Below, piece by piece: positions 4,663-7,792 of a stretch of 7,792 bases of DNA; positions within the stretch are counted from its first letter, which is position 1; each line of letters starts with the position of its first letter. This stretch comes from JACRAO01 sp964490895 (GTDB taxonomy: Bacteria; Bdellovibrionota; UBA1018): the NCBI GenBank assembly GCA_964490895.1, contig CAZBEI010000044.1, forward strand, positions 1 through 7,792, written 5' to 3'. Below the pieces are notes generated by a model. That model was given only the letters and a program-made list of their open reading frames with translations, ran no database searches and was not told where the DNA came from. The position numbers and the translations under genes were made by a program.

Positions 4663-7187
4663 AAAGAATATTTATTTTTTTAATACCCCTTGTTTTAAGT
4701 TCTGTTAGCCAAGCAGAAAACATAACTCAAAGGTTGGTGGACCGGAACGAATATGAAAACCTTGTTCAATCTCTCAAGCCTTATCTTTTTGACCCGAGCA
4801 CTACTCACTCACTCCTTCTAGACTGGCTTTCAGAAAAAACAAATAGCAACTACGCTGGCAAATGTAAAAATGCTCTCGCCCCTCTCTTCCCAGCGGAAAA
4901 AATACTTGGCCCCCTTTGTTATTTTATTTACAATACTGACGAAAAAAAACTAACCGATCTTTTAAAATTAAATTTATTAAATCTAAGATTAGCTCTTCAA
5001 GAAATTACAGAAGACCCTAGATTTTCAGAAGTATTCCCACCCAACGATAAAGAATCCCACGCTCAAAAAGCAAAAAGGTATTTAGATTTTTTTAATACCA
5101 AAGACAAGGGCGTATCTAAGCCTGCTTTGGATAATGACATTGCACTCCTTAAATCTTGCCTAAAAAAACCCATGCAATTCAAAGGAGATTGGTCAACCTA
5201 TGATGCCTTCCGTGACCCCAATCCAAAAGATTGCATAATGAATGGTTTACAAAACGCTAAACCTAGAATCATTAAACTCCTTCGAACCGTAAAAGACAAA
5301 ACCACGGGCGAAGAGAAGAATTTACTGTTTACAATGCCTTATTTTAGCATGAATCTCACTGAGGAGTTCACCCACAGCCCGGGTTTTCTCATTTCTGCTA
5401 CAGGCTGGATCAAAGGAAACCTTGCTCAGTACCTAAACATTAACGATGTTTCACAGGAACTCAAAAACGAACTCCACGGAAAAAATGAACTGGGACCCAA
5501 AAAATTTCTAATGCCAACTACCTACCCACTCACAGGAAGGGGCTCTTTAAAATCTTTCTTAAGTGAACTTCGTAAAAATTTAAAACCAAACTCTCCACTA
5601 GATATTTCTGGATTTTTCACAGAAAAAGAAGGTTTTTATCCAAGCTTTGATTCTCACCCCACCTGGTCACAGAAATACTTGAAAACTAAAAATGCTTCAT
5701 TAGAAAATAATATTTTTTTAGAACTAGCCAAAGCCATCAATGAAGCAAAAGAATCCATCTTCATGGACATTTTTTTTCTTGGAGGAACCACGGGTGCTAG
5801 CCTTGCAAAACGTATAGTAGAAAGACTAGAATCAACGCCTGGTCTAAAAGCATTGATTTTAAGAGATAATCTCAATCATTATGGCCATAAAGCAGAGATG
5901 AGACCCGTTTACAACTTCCTCTTAGCCTATTCCATTTTGAGGCCTGAAAAATTGGTCATTGCAAGTGCGTACATACACGAGCACCCTAAAGCCCTTCCTA
6001 AGATTACATGGTCTGCCGTGAATAAAAAATTTTTGGTAGATAGTGGCCTACAAAACCACCTAGCCCTTTATGGAGAGGGGAAATCTGATCATAGCAAAAC
6101 TACCGTCATTGATGGAAAATCTAAATACCCCATTGCATTTGTGGGATCTAAAAATCTCACAGACGCCTCTGGGCCTTTTTGTTACGATGAAGTGATCAAA
6201 GTCTCAGGCCCTGCAGCTGCGGTGATCTTAGATGATTATTACCCTGACATGTTTGCAGCCCTGCAATACGCAATGGCTAAAGAAGACAGCTTTGCGGATC
6301 TTGAGCTTTATCAGGAAATAAAGGAACCTCACTTTGTAAACTATCTTTCAAAAACAGGATGGTCAAAATCTCTGTATAAAGACAACCAGAGTCTTAATAC
6401 TCAAATTGCAAATATTTTACTTCCCTTTGACTTGCTCGAAAGAGATGAAAATGGAAACGCAAACGCTCAAATCAATCTAGACATTACTGACCAAGGGACT
6501 GGTATCGTCAGAGCTGGAATGAACAACTGGGATTCTTCACGAACCAGTGCTGCCGATCAGGTTATCCAGGCCATTTATTTTGCAGAAAAAAATGTTTATA
6601 TCAGTGATCAATTCTTATTTGACCGAAAAATTGTCGAAGCCCTTGAACATGTCATGAAAGTAAGAGGCGTTGAGGTTAAGGTCATTTTAGAGCCACTAAA
6701 GGAAGTAAAACCTATACCTGGAATGCCCAATCTCCTTTATTTAGACATCCTAACTCCTGAAGACCTGGCAAAAGCTACTGCCAACCCTGTTATTAAGTGG
6801 AAAATCACTCGTGGAGACGAAGTGATTAACCAAGAATACCATGGAAAAACAATTTCTATTGACGGAAAAGAAGTCATAGCTGGTTCTGCCAACAAGGATC
6901 AATCCACTATGTTTGGGTCGTTTAGAGAAGAGCAATTAGAAGTGATTGATCAAAGTGCTGCCAAAACCCATGACGATAATTTTTTGACAAAGTGGAATAG
7001 TAACGAAGAAACAAAAGCTTTCACACACTTTGATTTTGAAGTTCCAAAAATTAATGGAAACGTTGTTACAGGGCCTGATAAAAAACCACTCACTCCTACA
7101 GAGTTTATTCACATCCTTCGGGATACAATCTCACAGCTCTTCGATGCCAAAGACTACGGCACTGTTGGGGATGATGGAAACAAGTAG
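4659..7187 (+). CDS. Secreted/periplasmic phospholipase D superfamily protein with two HKD motifs
   Basis: This 842-residue protein starts with a Sec signal peptide: K2 R3, a hydrophobic core at 4-13, and a likely cut after SQA at residue 19. HKD motif 1 is HSKTTVID (H478, K480, D485) followed by GSKN (496-499). HKD motif 2 is HGKTISID (H728, K730, D735) followed by GSAN (742-745). Both fit HxK(x)4D...GSxN, so the two half-sites of one PLD active centre appear complete. Known members cleave or transfer phosphodiester bonds (phospholipase D, cardiolipin synthase, some nucleases); the substrate here cannot be read from sequence. The PLD core spans about 345-785. The first 300 or so residues form an extra region I do not recognise, with cysteines at 69, 87, 167 and 192 that could form disulfides after export. 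No transmembrane helices follow the signal peptide, unlike bacterial cardiolipin synthases. It is cotranslated with the exported protein upstream. Confidence 0.88.
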   Translation: MKRIFIFLIPLVLSSVSQAENITQRLVDRNEYENLVQSLKPYLFDPSTTHSLLLDWLSEKTNSNYAGKCKNALAPLFPAEKILGPLCYFIYNTDEKKLTDLLKLNLLNLRLALQEITEDPRFSEVFPPNDKESHAQKAKRYLDFFNTKDKGVSKPALDNDIALLKSCLKKPMQFKGDWSTYDAFRDPNPKDCIMNGLQNAKPRIIKLLRTVKDKTTGEEKNLLFTMPYFSMNLTEEFTHSPGFLISATGWIKGNLAQYLNINDVSQELKNELHGKNELGPKKFLMPTTYPLTGRGSLKSFLSELRKNLKPNSPLDISGFFTEKEGFYPSFDSHPTWSQKYLKTKNASLENNIFLELAKAINEAKESIFMDIFFLGGTTGASLAKRIVERLESTPGLKALILRDNLNHYGHKAEMRPVYNFLLAYSILRPEKLVIASAYIHEHPKALPKITWSAVNKKFLVDSGLQNHLALYGEGKSDHSKTTVIDGKSKYPIAFVGSKNLTDASGPFCYDEVIKVSGPAAAVILDDYYPDMFAALQYAMAKEDSFADLELYQEIKEPHFVNYLSKTGWSKSLYKDNQSLNTQIANILLPFDLLERDENGNANAQINLDITDQGTGIVRAGMNNWDSSRTSAADQVIQAIYFAEKNVYISDQFLFDRKIVEALEHVMKVRGVEVKVILEPLKEVKPIPGMPNLLYLDILTPEDLAKATANPVIKWKITRGDEVINQEYHGKTISIDGKEVIAGSANKDQSTMFGSFREEQLEVIDQSAAKTHDDNFLTKWNSNEETKAFTHFDFEVPKINGNVVTGPDKKPLTPTEFIHILRDTISQLFDAKDYGTVGDDGNK

Positions 7188-7208
7188 TAGGGTTTAGATT
7201 AGCTGAAT

Positions 7209-7238
7209 AAGAATTTTCCTCTATTCAAAAAAATTCTT
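7209..7238. terminator. Hairpin between convergent PLD gene and ATPase remnant
   Basis: AAGAATTTT (7209-7217) is the exact reverse complement of 7230-7238, with a 12-base loop. It begins 22 bases after the PLD gene's stop and overlaps the last codons of the minus-strand remnant. The stem is A/T-rich and no T-run follows on the plus strand, so termination strength would be low. Confidence 0.3.
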
Positions 7239-7650
7239 CCTGCCAAAGTGATTGAACAAACTCCTGATAAGGGAGAATTAAAATTCCATCTGATGTTAAA
7301 CGACTTGTTTTCTCAAGTGACACAACAATGAGTTTTGGAACATGTGGGTGTTCTTTTTTAAGTTCCCTTAAACCTTTTAAATAATCTGAGCGGACGTTTT
7401 CTACTGCCTTTGCCTCAAAAACGACATCAAAATCATTGACTACAAAATCTACTTCTTTTCCAGAGTCTGCAAGTCTCCAATAAGATAGTTCTGCTTCCTT
7501 TTCTCGATAAATAATATAACTTTTTAACTCATGGAAAACCCAATTTTCAAATGCTTTTCCAATGATTTCAGATCCAGGCACAATCTCACCCCTTTTGGCT
7601 AGACAGTTGGGAATCATAACATCAAAGAAATAAAACTTTGGAGCATGGGT
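7225..7650 (-). pseudogene. C-terminal fragment of an AAA_14/DUF4143 ATPase
   Basis: Reading leftward from about 7650, the frame encodes the end of a DUF4143-type ATPase: PKFYFFDVMIPNCLAKRG, GKAFENWVFHELKSYI, a nuclease-like core GKEVDFVV then FEAKA, and the terminal SLWQEEFF with TGA at 7227-7225. Walker motifs and the first two thirds of the family's usual length are missing. In the same frame, upstream codons (7651 to about 7698) give unrelated sequence and then stop codons. The ATG at 7617 is the best available start but has no ribosome binding site and would begin inside the domain. I therefore call it a 5'-truncated remnant. It keeps the D and ExK residues that the intact relative at 1644-2909 appears to lack, so the two are family members rather than recent duplicates. 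Confidence 0.8.
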
Positions 7651-7792
7651 GGAGAATAGGAATTTTAAAACACATATTTTGCAGAACCCTCTGAGCTTTG
7701 GCTGGAATTTTTCGTTTTTTTAAATTTTCTTAATTAATTATGGTGACTGAAAATAAGACTCGAAGACTGGAATCTGGACACTTTTCCGGCTG
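7651..7792. other. Right-edge non-coding DNA
   Basis: No gene is seen. The stretch has T- and A-rich tracts (7710-7740) and ends with TCTGGACACTTTT (7772-7784). That motif faintly resembles the arm of the inverted repeat at 2951-2968 and also the ends of some insertion sequences; the window stops before either idea can be judged. Confidence 0.3.

Noticed and set aside
5654..6935. Minus-strand ORFs of 73 and 61 codons inside the PLD gene
   Set aside because: They are antisense to a strongly supported coding region with conserved HKD motifs.

Overview
The window looks like an accessory, mobile-element-scarred region of a bacterial chromosome or plasmid. It is moderately AT-rich. Its gene types (IS91-group transposase, AAA_14/DUF4143 ATPases, a solitary AAA ATPase remnant, Sec-exported proteins) would suit a Gram-negative proteobacterium or a Bdellovibrio-like lineage. 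That placement is inference: nothing here is a phylogenetic marker.

Left part (1-1640). The N-terminal 105 codons of an IS91-group transposase run off the left edge on the minus strand. Its start codon lies inside a strong hairpin. Next, on the plus strand, is a small unknown gene (682-1055). Its reading frame switches by -1 at an A-run that matches a ribosomal slippery heptamer, which could be programmed frameshifting or a one-base deletion. It is followed by a clear pseudogene of an AAA ATPase (1132-1557), which lacks its N-terminus, carries an amber stop and has a large internal in-frame deletion.

Middle part (1640-3380). An intact minus-strand AAA_14/DUF4143 ATPase (1644-2909) begins beside a perfect 18-bp inverted repeat (2919-2968) that resembles a REPIN or BIME. 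A short plus-strand ORF with a good ribosome binding site (3121-3282, 53 codons) follows in otherwise empty DNA.

Right part (3379-7187). This is the best-preserved unit: two translationally coupled plus-strand genes (ATGA overlap), each with an N-terminal signal peptide. The first encodes a 427-residue exported protein of no recognised family. The second encodes an 842-residue exported phospholipase D superfamily protein with two intact HKD motifs. By eye the pair is more AT-rich than the ATPase to its left. It is flanked by minus-strand members of one ATPase family: the intact copy on the left and a decayed C-terminal fragment on the right (7225 to about 7650).

The picture is a two-gene secreted PLD cassette sitting among decaying mobile and accessory genes. 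The most notable candidates are the exported protein plus PLD pair, the possible -1 frameshift gene and the REPIN-like repeat.
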